A DNA stretch of 64,000 bases, from contig JALMGJ010000005.1 of NCBI GenBank assembly GCA_023362775.1, positions 90,542,421 to 90,606,420 on the forward strand, written 5' to 3'. Under the pieces are notes generated by a model. The model did no database searches and was not told the origin of the DNA. It saw only the letters and a list, made by a program, of their open reading frames with translations. Position 1 is the stretch's first letter. Each line of letters opens with the position of its first letter. Below are positions 44,156-55,555 of the stretch, piece after piece. Position numbers and translations under genes: made by a program. The stretch is from Charina bottae (taxonomy: Eukaryota > Chordata > Lepidosauria > Squamata > Charinaidae).

Positions 44156-47100
44156 TTAACGGTGGATCCGTAAGTGGCTGTAAAGGCCAATTTTGGATCC
44201 GCACAACCTCCCACAATGAGGGCATAGGTTTCCGGGTGGGAGACGGTCATGATGAGGGTCTGCCTGACGTGCCTTCCTTTTAGCTCTTTTATCCTTTTCG
44301 CCCTGTACTCGTGTTTCTTCAAAGTCCATAGCGCCATTAATAAAGGATGACCTCCAATTGAAATGCTCATGAGTTAGGGCTTCCCAGTTCTCAATGCTGA
44401 TATTACATTTTTTTAAATTAACTTTGAGAGTATCTTTGAATCTCTTTTGCTGTCCACCAATATTCCGTTTTCCATTCTTAAGTTGGGAGTAAAGTAGCTG
44501 CTTTGGAAGACGATGGTCAGGCATTCGAACAACATGACCGGTCCAGCGAAGTTGATGTTGGATGATCATTGTTTCAATGCTGGTGGTTTTCGCTTCTTCT
44601 AATACGCTAACATTAGTCCGCCTATCTTCCCAAGTAATTTGCAGAATTTTTCGGAGGCAGCGTTGATGGAATCTTTCAAGAAGTTGGAGGTGGCGTTTGT
44701 AGAGGGTCCATGTTTCACAGGCGTACAGAAGGGTTGGTAGTACAATGGCTTTGTAAACAAGCATTTTGGTCTCCCTGCGAATGTCCCGATCCTCAAACAC
44801 TCTACGCTTCATTCGGGAGAAAGCTACACTCGCAGAGCTCAGGCGATGCTGAATTTCAGCGTCGATGTCGGCTTTTGTAGTTAGATGGCTGCCGAGATAA
44901 GAAAAGTGATCGACATTTTCTAGTGACACACCTTTAAGCTGGATTGATGGCGCTGCAGAGGGATTGGTTCGAACTTGCTGGTAAAGCACTTTGGTTTTTT
45001 TAATGTTAATCGAGAGGCCGAGTTTTTCATATGCTTCTGCAAAGATGTTTAGGATAGTTTGAAGATCTTCCTCGGAGTGTGCACAGACTACGTTATCATC
45101 AGCATACTGAAGTTCTATAACAGAAGTTGCAATTACCTTATTTTTTGCTTTCAGCCTACTAAGATTAAAAAGCTTTCCATCTGTTCGATATATAATTTCT
45201 ACACCAGTAGGAAGTTTCTCTTCAACAAGGTGCATAATCATAGCGATGAAGATAGCGAATAAGGTTGGAGCAATAACACATCCCTGTTTAACGCCGGATT
45301 CCACTTTAAATGGATCGCTTTGAGAGCCATTGTTATTCAGGATTGTTGCCATCATGTCGTCATGGAGTAATCGCAAGATGTTCACAAATTTATCAGGGCA
45401 TCCGATTTTCAGAAGGATGGTCCAGAGAGCAGTACGATTTACAGTATCAAAAGCTTTAGTCAGATCAATAAACGCCATGTACAGAGGGCGGTTTTGCTCC
45501 TTGCATTTTTCTTGAAGCTGTCGTGCAGTGAAGATCATATCCACTGTTCCCCTGGAAGGGCGGAAGCCATTTTGCGTTTCAGGGAGGATGTCTTCTGATA
45601 CAGATAGGAGACGGTTTGCAATGATCTTTGCCAGGATTTTGCCTGCTGTGGCTAGAAGGGAGATGCCTCGATAGTTTCCACAGTCTGTTCTATCACCCTT
45701 TTTAAAGAGAGTGATAATTATGGCATCCCTAAAGTCTGCTGGAATCGCCTCCCTCATCCAGATTTTTTCGATGAGCTTATGAAGTTGTTGTGTAAGTTCA
45801 GGCCCGCCTTCTTTAAAGACTTCAGCAGGAATCCCATCAGGTCCACTAGCTTTGTTATTTTTCATTTGTTTAGTGGCTTTACTGACTTCCTCCAAACTAG
45901 GGGGTACTGCAAGCTCATTTCTTATTTGTTTTTGCGGGATTTGCAAGAAGACTTCATCAGCCACAGTAGAGTGACGATTAAGGAGATTGTAGTAATGCTC
46001 TTTCCAGCGCAGTGCAATAGACTCTTTGTCCTTTAGAAGCTTAGCACCATCTACTGAGCGTAAGGGATTTGTACCATGGTTTGTTGGTCCATAGATGGCC
46101 TTTATGGCATTAAAAAAGCCCCGTGCATCATGAGCATCTGCAAAATGTTGGGTTTCTTGGGCTTTTTTTATCCACCATATGTTCTTAAGTTCTCTAGTTC
46201 TTCTTTGGACTTCTGCCTTTGCACTGGCGTAGATTTTTTTCTTAACGGCACAGTTAATATCTTTTTGCCATATCTGGAAGGCTTTCCTTTTCTTGTCAAT
46301 AATATGTTCAATCTCACTATCGTTCTCATCAAACCAGTCCTGATGTCTCTTAGTCTGGTATCCGATAGTTTGTTCACAGGCTGAAATAATAGAAGTCTTC
46401 AATTTAATCCAGTGTTCCTCAACATTTTCAGGAAGTTCCATAGGCAGATGTTCCTTGAGAGTTGATTGAAAGCAAGCTCGTTTAATAGGATCTTGAAGGG
46501 CCAGTGTATTCATTTTACGCCTTGGTTTTCTTCCTTGGAGCCTACGATGAGGGACAATCTTTATGGCCATCGTGGATCGAATTAATCGATGGTCTGTCCA
46601 GCAGTCATCGGCGCTCGTCATGGCTCTGGTGAGAAGTACATCACGGCGATCTCTAGCACGGACAATTACATAATCTAAAAGATGCCAGTGCTTCGACCGT
46701 GGGTGCTTCCATGATGTTTTAAATTTATTTTTCTGGCGAAAGAGTGTGTTAGTAATGACAAGGTTATGCTCTGCACATTTAGTCAGAAGTAAGATTCCAT
46801 TTGTGTTGCTGTTGTCAACTCCTTCTTTCCCAATGATCCCTGGCCACAAATCAAAATCACGCCCAACTCTTGCATTGAAATCGCCCAGGAGGATAATTTT
46901 ATCCTCCTTTGGTATCTCTGATAAGATGGTGTCCAGCTGGGTATAAAATTTTTCCTTGATATCCTCATCTGCATCTAGTGTTGGTGCGTAAGCACTTAGG
47001 ATAGTTGCCTGTTGGTTTTTGGCGAGTTTTATTCGCAGAGTTGAGAGTCGTTCGTTAATCCCAGTGGGAACTTCTGACAAGAGCTTCACAATGTCGTTTT

Positions 47101-47557
47101 TGATAGCAAAGCCTACCCCATGTATTCGTCGTTCTTGTTCAGGCAGTCCTTTCCAAAAGAAGGTATAACCTCCTTTTTCTTCCTTCAACTGTCCTTCTCC
47201 TGCTCTTCGAGTTTCTTGGAGTGCTGCTATATCAATATTAAAACGTCTCAGCTCCCTTGCAATAATGGCAGTCCTACGTTCAGGTCGTTCACTATCCATA
47301 TTGTCTTGCAGTGTCCGTATATTCCATGTTCCAAAATTCATGTGTTTTTTACGACCGCTAGATGGTGACCCCACTGGTCGCGGTAATCCAGTCAGGGAGA
47401 AAATGAGGCAGACTATGTTTAGGGCACCTTTTCTAGCCCCCTCCCCATATGGGGTGAGCAGAGTGGATCCTAAATAGGGCTGCTCAGTCGTGGATACAGC
47501 TGCCGAACTACTCAACTGCCTCGATCCTTGAGTCAGGGCGACTGAATCCGTATCCAC
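44156..47557 (-). CDS. RTE-like LINE ORF: endonuclease, reverse transcriptase, C-terminal zinc finger
   Basis: 1133 codons, uninterrupted. After a 70-residue leader, MNFGTWNIRTLQ opens the apurinic-type endonuclease, with IAALQETR, LLGDFNARVGRD near residue 226 and WTDHRLIRS near residue 324. The RT spans about residues 570-850: ASGPDGIPAEVF, NYRGISLLATAGK, QNGFRPSRGTVD, MAFIDLTKAFDTV, GVKQGCVIAPTLF and the catalytic YADD near residue 818. LLYACETWTLYKRH and RWTGHVVRMPDHRL follow. The end is a C2H2-type finger (CPHCGRLCGSKIGLYSH). It would nick DNA and reverse-transcribe its own RNA. The first Met of the open frame was taken; the true start may be the second Met just before the endonuclease. 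All catalytic motifs look normal. Confidence 0.85.
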   Translation of the reverse strand: MDTDSVALTQGSRQLSSSAAVSTTEQPYLGSTLLTPYGEGARKGALNIVCLIFSLTGLPRPVGSPSSGRKKHMNFGTWNIRTLQDNMDSERPERRTAIIARELRRFNIDIAALQETRRAGEGQLKEEKGGYTFFWKGLPEQERRIHGVGFAIKNDIVKLLSEVPTGINERLSTLRIKLAKNQQATILSAYAPTLDADEDIKEKFYTQLDTILSEIPKEDKIILLGDFNARVGRDFDLWPGIIGKEGVDNSNTNGILLLTKCAEHNLVITNTLFRQKNKFKTSWKHPRSKHWHLLDYVIVRARDRRDVLLTRAMTSADDCWTDHRLIRSTMAIKIVPHRRLQGRKPRRKMNTLALQDPIKRACFQSTLKEHLPMELPENVEEHWIKLKTSIISACEQTIGYQTKRHQDWFDENDSEIEHIIDKKRKAFQIWQKDINCAVKKKIYASAKAEVQRRTRELKNIWWIKKAQETQHFADAHDARGFFNAIKAIYGPTNHGTNPLRSVDGAKLLKDKESIALRWKEHYYNLLNRHSTVADEVFLQIPQKQIRNELAVPPSLEEVSKATKQMKNNKASGPDGIPAEVFKEGGPELTQQLHKLIEKIWMREAIPADFRDAIIITLFKKGDRTDCGNYRGISLLATAGKILAKIIANRLLSVSEDILPETQNGFRPSRGTVDMIFTARQLQEKCKEQNRPLYMAFIDLTKAFDTVNRTALWTILLKIGCPDKFVNILRLLHDDMMATILNNNGSQSDPFKVESGVKQGCVIAPTLFAIFIAMIMHLVEEKLPTGVEIIYRTDGKLFNLSRLKAKNKVIATSVIELQYADDNVVCAHSEEDLQTILNIFAEAYEKLGLSINIKKTKVLYQQVRTNPSAAPSIQLKGVSLENVDHFSYLGSHLTTKADIDAEIQHRLSSASVAFSRMKRRVFEDRDIRRETKMLVYKAIVLPTLLYACETWTLYKRHLQLLERFHQRCLRKILQITWEDRRTNVSVLEEAKTTSIETMIIQHQLRWTGHVVRMPDHRLPKQLLYSQLKNGKRNIGGQQKRFKDTLKVNLKKCNISIENWEALTHEHFNWRSSFINGAMDFEETRVQGEKDKRAKRKARQADPHHDRLPPGNLCPHCGRLCGSKIGLYSHLRIHR

Positions 47558-48030
47558 CGCCCATGTGCTGGTCCATGACTAGGAGCTTCCGGATTTCACA
47601 GTCCTGCCCCCGTTGCCATTCGTCAGTCGCCATGGGACTTTTGGTTGTTTTGGGTTTGGTGTGGTTGGAAGACGCCTGTGCGTGAATTTGTTTTATGTGT
47701 GGAGATCGGTGCACAACGATCAGCACACAACCTTCACAGAAAAAGGTTCTAATCCAATGGCATGGATACCATGACGATTGGTGACCTTTTGTCTGCTGCA
47801 GCCTTCATCCGCCTTCGCAGCCGTTGTAACAATACACCTTGTTATCTTCCGCCTGTTCTGCCGTTGAGGACTTTCTTGGATCGTTCTTTGTCTGGTTCCT
47901 CCCCCTGGACCTTACCGCCATGGGTGACCCTGCCAGGAGTACATGACTCCCGACGGCTTCGCTCACAGGGTTCATTGGGAACACACAAGCCCACTCACCA
48001 CAACAAGGTGACGATCCAGCGAGTGAGACC
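47558..48030 (-). other. RTE-like LINE 5' UTR
   Basis: 473 bp between the right TSD and the ORF. It begins GGTCTCACTCGCTGGATCGT on the minus strand, has several upstream ATGs (one giving a 72-codon frame at 47508-47726) and no TATA box that I can see. It probably carries an internal promoter. Confidence 0.6.
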
Positions 48031-48044
48031 AGATGGTGGTCACA

Positions 48045-48855
48045 ACTATGTGATGATTAAAGCCCTGCCCTTTTTTACATGCAGCCATCCCTGCTGTAGG
48101 CAAAAACACAAAGAAAAATCTTTCAATTCTGTGAACTTCACTGAAGTGAATCCAGGAACTTCTCTTCATTCACTGCATTATCTCTCAATAAAAATGTGAT
48201 TTATGAGTTCTGACACCTGCTGTTTGGGTCTTGCCCTGCTTGTTACTCTAACACACTGTAGTTTGCAAGAAAAGTGACTTTTGTCAAACAGTCTTCCCTT
48301 GTTCAACATATGGTGAATTATTGTTTCACTTGCTTTAGTTCTTCCTCTCCCCCTTCCCCCCCCCCCATAATTAAGTTTTGAATCAGCCCAGGGAGCTTAA
48401 AGAGAAAACAAATTCATTTTTCAATAACCTTTAAATAAAAGAGTCTCCAAATCACAGCTGACAGCTAACAGTGAATAAGTAGAGCAGTTGGCTGCTGCCG
48501 GAGATGCCCATCAAATGAACGACTCGGGAGGAATGAAATATTGATGATTAATTCTTATTTCTTGGCTGTAGTCTTTCAGCACTTAATGATCACATAGGTT
48601 TGTAGGGGAGGTGCAAAGTGAAGGGAGAGATCTTTGGGCGGTGATTGTATAGGGAGAATGTGCAAATCCTCCTGTGGGCTAGTAGAAAGAGCCAGTGTTA
48701 CACAATAGCATTAAACTTGTATACACAGAAGAAGGCAGGATTTTCAAACTAGGAGTTGCTTTATTCATTAGGGAAGTTTCCAATGAAAGACAGTGACTCA
48801 CGGCCCTGGGAATTTCCTTCTGTATGAAAGAAAAAAAGTAGCAACTAACCAATCT
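48045..48855. other. No gene recognised
   Basis: Unique sequence with a poly-C run at about 48352-48366. Confidence 0.5.
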
Positions 48856-48859
48856 CAAA

Positions 48860-48965
48860 AACATAAGCAGGGTTGAAGCTAGTTATTGTTTGGATGGAAG
48901 ACCACTAGGAAACCTCAGTGTTTAAGGTGGATTGGCAAGTCAGAAACACGTCTTAGAAGAGGCAA
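48860..48965 (+). repeat. 5S-rRNA-derived SINE fragment
   Basis: ATAAGCAGGGTTGAAGCTAG and TTGGATGGAAGACCACTAGG follow 5S rRNA (CTAAGCAGGGTCGGGCCTGG, TTGGATGGGAGACCGC). The B-like 5S internal control region is the recognisable part. Confidence 0.6.
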
Positions 48966-49059
48966 GGACAATCACTTGCCTTATTGTGCTCACATCTTCA
49001 GCAGGAGGTGAGTTAACTTGAAGGAGACTTTAATTTGCGGCCTAGCAAATGTTGGTTGA

Positions 49060-49190
49060 ATGCAACACAATTAAGTAGGGTTGAACCTGTTCATATTTGG
49101 GTGGGAGACCACTAGGAAGTACCAGGGCTGCAGGCTAGACTAGGAAGTTCAAAGGGCTGGACTTGAAGGAGATTTTACTTCCCTTGGCTG
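49060..49190 (+). repeat. 5S-rRNA-derived SINE fragment
   Basis: AATTAAGTAGGGTTGAACCT, TTTGGGTGGGAGACCACTAG and GAAGTACCAGGGCTGCAGGC match the 3' half of 5S rRNA including its end (AATACCGGGTGCTGTAGGC). Confidence 0.65.
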
Positions 49191-49390
49191 CGCCAGGCAA
49201 CAGATGCTTAGGCAAGTAACAGGGGAGTGTATATAGATAAGCTAAAATTGTGATATATCCTCAGATTTTGAGAGCAACAATGCGGTTTAAGCAATCCAGA
49301 GATGCAAAGAAAGAAAGGCATGAATTGATCTCCAACATCTTTGTTTTTCTCACTTTCATATCCTCATTCGAATAACTTGAATGCCTATCA

Positions 49391-49505
49391 GTTGTTGTTG
49401 ATGTTCAGTCGTTTAGTCGTGTCCGACTCTTTGTGACCTCATGGACCACAGCACGCCAGGCCTTCCTGTCCTCCACTGTCTCCCGGAGTTTACTCAAATT
49501 CATGT
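49391..49505 (-). repeat. BovB LINE 3' end, very short copy
   Basis: TTCAGTCGTTTAGTCGTGTC, CATGGACCACAGCACGCCAG and TCCACTGTCTCCCGGAGTTT are nearly identical to 26660-26760. Well preserved but only about 115 bp. Confidence 0.85.
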
Positions 49506-52174
49506 GTAAGGCTCTCTATTGCCCCAATTCTGCAGTAGTATCCAATACTAAACATAATAAACAAATAAATAATACACCTAAAAACAAACCTCGGTTCTTC
49601 AGGAAGGTCCACTTTCAATGAAATAGGCATCTCTTAGTCTGCACATTTTCTAAGATAAGCTTTTACAGGATCTGGTTAATTCTTATTGTAGTCTTGGAAG
49701 CGGACAGTTGGTTATATGAAGTTTCCAGGCCTTGCTAAATAGTCCATCAGATGATTGACTGATCTCACCAGGACAAATTATGAGGAATAGAAGAAACCAC
49801 CATTCTACATATTGTAGAATTAATCTTCTCTTTTCAGGCAGAAAACAGAGAGTTGTACAGTATATATTTGAGAAAAAGGGAATATGAAGTTAGATGGAGT
49901 TCCACCGAATTCTACAAAAAGCATTGCAGTCGTGCTCCATTACTTATCAACTTTTGATAACCTCCCCCTTTTTTTGCAGTCACAGATAGACTGTGCAGAA
50001 TGTATCTAGCATGTAGAACATTAAAACTTCAGTTCCACTCCCTCTAATTTTAATCAGGAAGATTAAGAGTCTAACAAACTGACGAAATTGGATACAGTTG
50101 GATGGGTTAAACCAACCGTGTATTACATGGGTTATACACATACTACAGAGGTGTATGTGGTATGTATTGGTTTTACATTTCAACAAAGGTTGACTTTATA
50201 CACAGTGTTATACTGTACATATACTGTATGTGACCAATATCTAGACCCAAAAGAGGTTAGAGTGCTTGCACCATCAAACTTTCATAAAAAGAACTTTGGG
50301 TAGGTGCTGTATTCTGCAACTATACCCTTTTCTGCATGATGATTTGGGGGAATTTTCAAAATATTATATAGCTCTTTGGTGATTGGCATTTGGGGTGATG
50401 GAGAATCATTAGCAAGTGGGAGTGAAATGCAAGCAAGCAGCTTTGGGGTGGTGTTCTCTTTCCTCAAGATTAACCTGGCTAGTGAAAAGATTATTGGTTT
50501 AACACCATCTATCTTATTAGTGGCGGGCTGCCCGTTGGGTTTCCAACAAGCTTTTTTGGCATAATTGGATTGGGAAGTGAATCTTGTATGCTCTTGATTT
50601 AAATGGGGCTACATACTTCTCTACCCTTTTTACTTAGGCTAATTACTAATCAGTTTAGAGGGATGAAAGAAATCCATCGGTAGTTTCCCCATATGTTCTG
50701 GCAATCTATTACTGATGACAAAAAGGGTAGACTAATACTGGCTTAGAGGCTGAATCCTGCCCTTTGGGACTTCCTGTGTGTTCCTTGACATGATTCCTAA
50801 TAGCAAATGCTTCCTTACTCCCACACAACTCAGGAAGGAATCCTGCTCTTTCCCACCTCCATACTTGCTCTTCTATTGCCAGCAGAACACCTGGACATGT
50901 CTTCAACAAAGCCATTTGAAACAGATTGCTGTGCCAAGGACAAAGCAAAGCATCAAAGACTTGTATGGGGATTGAGGTAACCCAGGTTCAGGTTGTATAA
51001 TTAAAATGGACTCTACAGTCTCATGATAGGATGAATTAATATGACACTAAAAGACACTGATTTATCACATCAATATAAGGGGTTGTAAATGTTCTCCTGG
51101 ATCCAGTTTCATCTAAGTAGCTGACACTTGGAGCTGGATTTGGACGGAGACCTAGACTAAATAAATCTTCTCAGAAAGTGGGAAGTAAATGACATGTACA
51201 TACAATACGTGGCTAATCATCTGGCTGAACTGACTACTAAGCCATTTATTCAGCTAATGGAGTTACAAGACGATAGTTTTGCAGTCACAGACTTAAAAGT
51301 AACCAAGTGTTTCTTAGCACACCGGGCCTTGTTTTCAGAGTTTGTACATTACAGAGAATTTTAATTTTTTTTCCAGTGCGCCAGACACAGAGCACATGAA
51401 TCCTGGGAGTAGGTCATCAGTATCATATTCATATTAAAATAACAACTTCCCTAAAGTCTCACCCAGATTGCTTGTAGCCAAGTTGAGATTGATACCAGTG
51501 ATTCCTCAACTAAGGCCTTAGGGACCACCTTGTATTATCAGATCAAGTATTAAGGTATGCCAGTACGTCATAATCTTGAGAATCAATAAGCATTTCTTTG
51601 ATTGGTAGAGGGCAGCGAGGTTGCCAAGAAGGTGGCCTGAAAAGCTATCAGAATTGCTATGCTGATTTTGATTTTTACTACAAATTCTGGGCTTCCCATT
51701 TTCCTGCTAAAGTTGCAGAGAAAAGCCAGTGAGGTTGAATGGTTGTAAGGTGCAAACCCAGTCAAGTTGAGTTGGACTTCATGCCTATGTCATTTTCTTG
51801 GCAGCAATAGGGATGTGGCTTGTTATCACCTTTCCCCAGGACATTTGTTGTACTAGTTTGTTGATTATCCTAGACATGTTTGTAGCCCTTGACACAGGAT
51901 TCATTATCCTGAGAATAAACTACTATTTTGGAAACCAAAAACATTTTTTTCCCTATCCTTAGGGTTAGAAGGATACTCCTGAATGTACAGGAATGACTAA
52001 CTGAATTTCCAAAGCTGGAAACAGAACTTGTGTAAGATGCTCAGTGGTCATGTGATAAGCTTTCATGATCTACATAACTTTGTGTCCCCATTGCTATATC
52101 CAAATTAAGTGAAGGATATAGAATCTAAATAATCATAGAAGAAGAACTGTTGATACCTCCTTTTTTTGGTATGC
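49506..52174. other. No gene recognised (2.7 kb)
   Basis: Unique AT-rich sequence with short frames on both strands and no conserved motif. Confidence 0.5.
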
Positions 52175-52182
52175 TGTTAGTT

Positions 52183-52487
52183 TAGGCTGACCATACGTCC
52201 CGTTTTTTAAGCATTTTTGAACCATCCCGTCGTTTTCATAAAAAACTCAATTTTGTCCCATTTTTCAAACCCGGCAGGAATGGCACGGAAGGAGAATCTG
52301 AGCCGGCGCGTGAACCGGGGGGCGGGGTTTGCAGGCGGGAGCCAATCGCACGGACTGGGGGGTGGGGTTTGCAGGCAGGAGCCAATCGCGTGGACCGGGG
52401 TGGGTGGGGACCCCTGTCTTTTTCATAAATATGGAATATTACATAAGACCCCATCCTGTTTTGTCATCCTGAAATATGGTCAGCCTA
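52183..52487. mobile_element. hAT-type MITE with GC-box/CCAAT module, 305 bp
   Basis: Perfect 13-bp inverted ends TAGGCTGACCATA and a perfect 8-bp TSD TGTTAGTT (52175-52182 and 52488-52495). The subterminal parts also mirror (CGTCCCGTTTTTT, ATCCTGTTTTG). No transposase. The centre holds two units of the shared GC-rich module. Confidence 0.9.
52315..52398 (+). repeat. Two tandem GC-box/CCAAT units
   Basis: Each ~40-bp unit contains GGCGGGGTTTGCAGGC (or GGTGGGGTTTGCAGGC) followed by GGGAGCCAATCGC or AGGAGCCAATCGC. GGCGGGG resembles an Sp1 site and GCCAAT an NF-Y site; regulatory function is inferred. Confidence 0.7.
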
Positions 52488-52495
52488 TGTTAGTT

Positions 52496-54325
52496 CCAAA
52501 GCTACTGTGGGTTATCCTTGGCAGCATGTGTTATCTCTTGTATTGAGTTGTATTGAGTTGTATTGGAAGAGAAGTATGATGATTATACTAGCTGAGATTC
52601 CCTCTTCTGCATTTCTATTTTCACCCCATTTTAGGTGTGGCCGTTAGAATGTAAAATTAGGACACAAATTTAGCAAGAAAACTGTAGAATATAGACAAAA
52701 ATTTCACGATCTTTCAAAGCACTGTACAGTGCTTTGGTGCATGTGGGTCACAAATTTTCCACTTGTATGTAATTCCTTAAAGTGGCTGCATCTTTTCCAT
52801 GCACATAGCAGTTGAATAGAGCAGCTGAGCAATTGGAAAAATTAAATTTTGGAACCAGTTGGTGTGATCTGTTCTATGACTTGAGCCAGCAAATAAACCA
52901 ACATTGGACCAGATAAATTGTTCCGTGTGCTTATCCTTTGTCATATATAATATTTCATTTTTTAAAATTTCAAAAATTATTTTCATTTCTGTTTGCCTCA
53001 TCTTCAAAGCCATTGTTCTGCTGTAGACAAGGTCCAGCAACTAATATTTCCAGCGCTAGCCTACAGTAACTTATCCCTTTCTTATGGTCTTCCCTACTTC
53101 TCCAGTTAGAATATTATCTCATAACATGAACTTAGATTGGATGATCTGACAGTGAATGAATTCAGTAGTGATTTTCCTACCTTTACCCTGAGGAGTTATT
53201 CTATGAAAATAGATCATAGAATGTTTTAAACTAATAACGGATCAATTGAATTTGCTTGGGCTGTTCCCACTAAATGAGGGACCGTTTATTCTGCAGCCAA
53301 GAGTACTGTTGAATGTTCCTGCAATCTGCTAGTATAAAGATAACGAAGAGACCACTTCAAATATGATGAACAGCTTGCAAATAATACCATGCAAAACATT
53401 AAAAAAAATCTGACACAAGTGATCAGTTTAATAAATCAATCTGATCTGATTCAACAGCTTGGATGGATTTGGCAAACTGATTTGATTTGGCTGTCCCACA
53501 TGAAGAGTGGAGTCATTTCAATTTGATTGGGATTTGCACATCAGGTCAGAAAAGGCTGTTGCTGCACATTCACAGAAGTGCTGGAATAAGGTGTCCAAAT
53601 TCAGTTTTCAGGCATTCAGTTTTATCTGAATTGACAGCTCATATCAGCTTTCTGTTTTGGAGAACAGATTTGATTTGGAATTTTGATCAAAATGCATTTC
53701 ATCTGAATATTTGCAGAGCTGTACTTGCAAGATTGTCTGCTCCTGTCCCCAGCCTTAGCTCTCTCAGATGGAGTCCCCTCTTCCTGATTTATCTTAACTG
53801 TGGTTATTATCCCAGGGATTAAGGCTGAGCAGGATTCCTACAAGTGAATCTTTGCTCACAATTATGACAGGATTAGCAATGTTGTTTATCCAGAGTAGGG
53901 CTGAGTTCATGACATTAACACTCCTATGGTTACAGTGCACTAAACATTCCATCATCTTTTTTCCTTTTTCTTGATGGCCAGTCAGCCAGTGATACAGGAG
54001 CACTCTAGCTTTTTCTGCTCCACGGGCTTCACATTTAGAAAATCTAACTTTAATTTTAGCATTTTAGCAAGAGTCACTCTTGAGTGAGATGGGTGGTGGC
54101 AAAATTTGAAATATGAGTTAATTATTAATTAATTTTATGTTTTAAAATTTTTCAATATTTTTGGGGGGTACGTTGAATGTGTCCTTTGGTAGAGAGCCAT
54201 GGTATAAATCCAATAAATAAATGCCATAATCTCAGATCCATTCCCCAAGAAGTATTTGGCATTTAGATAAGGTAAAATTAAAGCTTTCCTTGTGCTGAAC
54301 TTGCCTCTTGTTGATTCCACAGTAG
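52496..54325. other. No gene recognised (1.8 kb)
   Basis: AT-rich unique sequence. An eroded L2 tail (GAGATGGGTGGTGGCAAAAT, ATAAATAAATG) may span 54085-54225. Confidence 0.45.
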
Positions 54326-54329
54326 ATTT

Positions 54330-54485
54330 CTTGGAAATTATATGGAAATGGATTGCCATTCCCTTCTTCTGGGGGATTTTTTTTTTTTAATCTACCCAGC
54401 CCAACCCTTGGAGTTCCCAAATGGTCCCCCATGCAAAATCTAACCAGAGCTAACCTTGCTTAGCTTCCAAGATCATACAGCCTGC
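54330..54485 (-). repeat. 5S-rRNA-derived SINE (antisense)
   Basis: ATGGATTGCCATTCCCTTCT (body), then GGTCCCCCATGCAAAATCTA and ACCTTGCTTAGCTTCCAAGA, antisense to the 5S internal region. Confidence 0.6.
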
Positions 54486-55245
54486 AATTAACAGTAACAA
54501 GTACAGAAATTCTTCCTGTCTAGTGAAGCGTCCCAGTTATCTAGTTATTTGTGCTAAATCGGGGCAGATGCCAAAGTATCAAAACAGGGATGCTTCTGTC
54601 TACATTCAGCATCAGGGTATTAAAGCTAAAATAGCTACAGTTCAAATGTGGCAGAAGATAGAACTCCATCTATAAAAGTGAAATTACATACAATGCTATA
54701 TTTGATCCTCCAATTGGAGGGACAGTGAAGCAGACATTGTGAATCAGGAACATTCTGCATTTTGAGTTCAGTTCCGAGAAAGTGGGAGAGATTTCCAGAG
54801 CTTTCTTTCATGCCTTTTAGATTCATGACCCAAGAAATTAGTAGATATCCAACAGCTAGGAGTTAAAAATGGGATTTCTCCTTGGGCTGTCATTAAGGCA
54901 GATAAATGAATGGCAAAATATAGTAGAAGGTTACCTTCCCCATTCCAGAATGAAAGAAGGCTGATGGAGTAATTTAAATCTCAGTGCTAATGCTACTAGA
55001 TCTTTTATTCTTCTCCTACAACTTTGGAGAGGTCTTATAAGAAAATGATTAGGGTCCCTAGCATTTCTTTGGATTTACCAATGAGGAAGCAGTAACTTGC
55101 TCATTTAAGGCTGAGTTTCTTCATCAGCCCCAGATGCAGAACCATGAACTGGTTGGTTGTGAGCCTTTCGGGTGTAGGGATGCATTCTGCTGGGGAGCTG
55201 AATTATAGCACCTATGGGCTCTTATCTGCTTGTAGAAGGCTAGGT
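54486..55245. other. No gene recognised
   Basis: Unique sequence, no supported feature. Confidence 0.5.
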
Positions 55246-55555
55246 AAAAGTTAAAGGTTCCCCCCGCACATTTGTGCAGTCGTGTCCGACTCTAGGGGCC
55301 GGTGCTCATCTCCGTTTGTTAGCCGAATAGCCAGCGTTGTCCAAAGATGCTTCCACGGTCATCTGGCCAGCATGACGCACGCAGAACGCTGTTACCTACC
55401 CACTGAAGTGGTACCTATTCATCTACTTGCATTTGCATGCTTCTGAATTGCTAGGTTGGCAAGAGCTGGGGCTAGTGCGGGAGCTCACTCTGTCACACGG
55501 GACTAGGGATTCGAACCTCCGAACTTGCGATCTTCTGATCGACAAGCCTGGTGTC
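55246..55555 (-). repeat. Sauria-type SINE, 5'-truncated
   Basis: The tail and body on the minus strand are intact, but the tRNA head stops at GACAAGCCTGGTGTCT, missing about 25 bp. Only a 5-bp CTAGG repeat is seen at the flanks. Confidence 0.9.

Larger units (their letters stand above)
44108..48030 (-). mobile_element. Full-length RTE-like LINE with intact ORF
   Basis: A perfect 14-bp TSD AGATGGTGGTCACA (44094-44107 and 48031-48044) bounds 3.9 kb. On the minus strand it has a 5' UTR of about 470 bp, one uninterrupted 1133-codon ORF and a 48-bp 3' end (AATTTTACC ... GATCGCCAAT). No truncation, stop or frameshift was found. I assign RTE-like from the endonuclease and RT motifs and the compact single-ORF layout; the exact clade is unsure. 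The best candidate for recent activity in the window. Confidence 0.85.
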
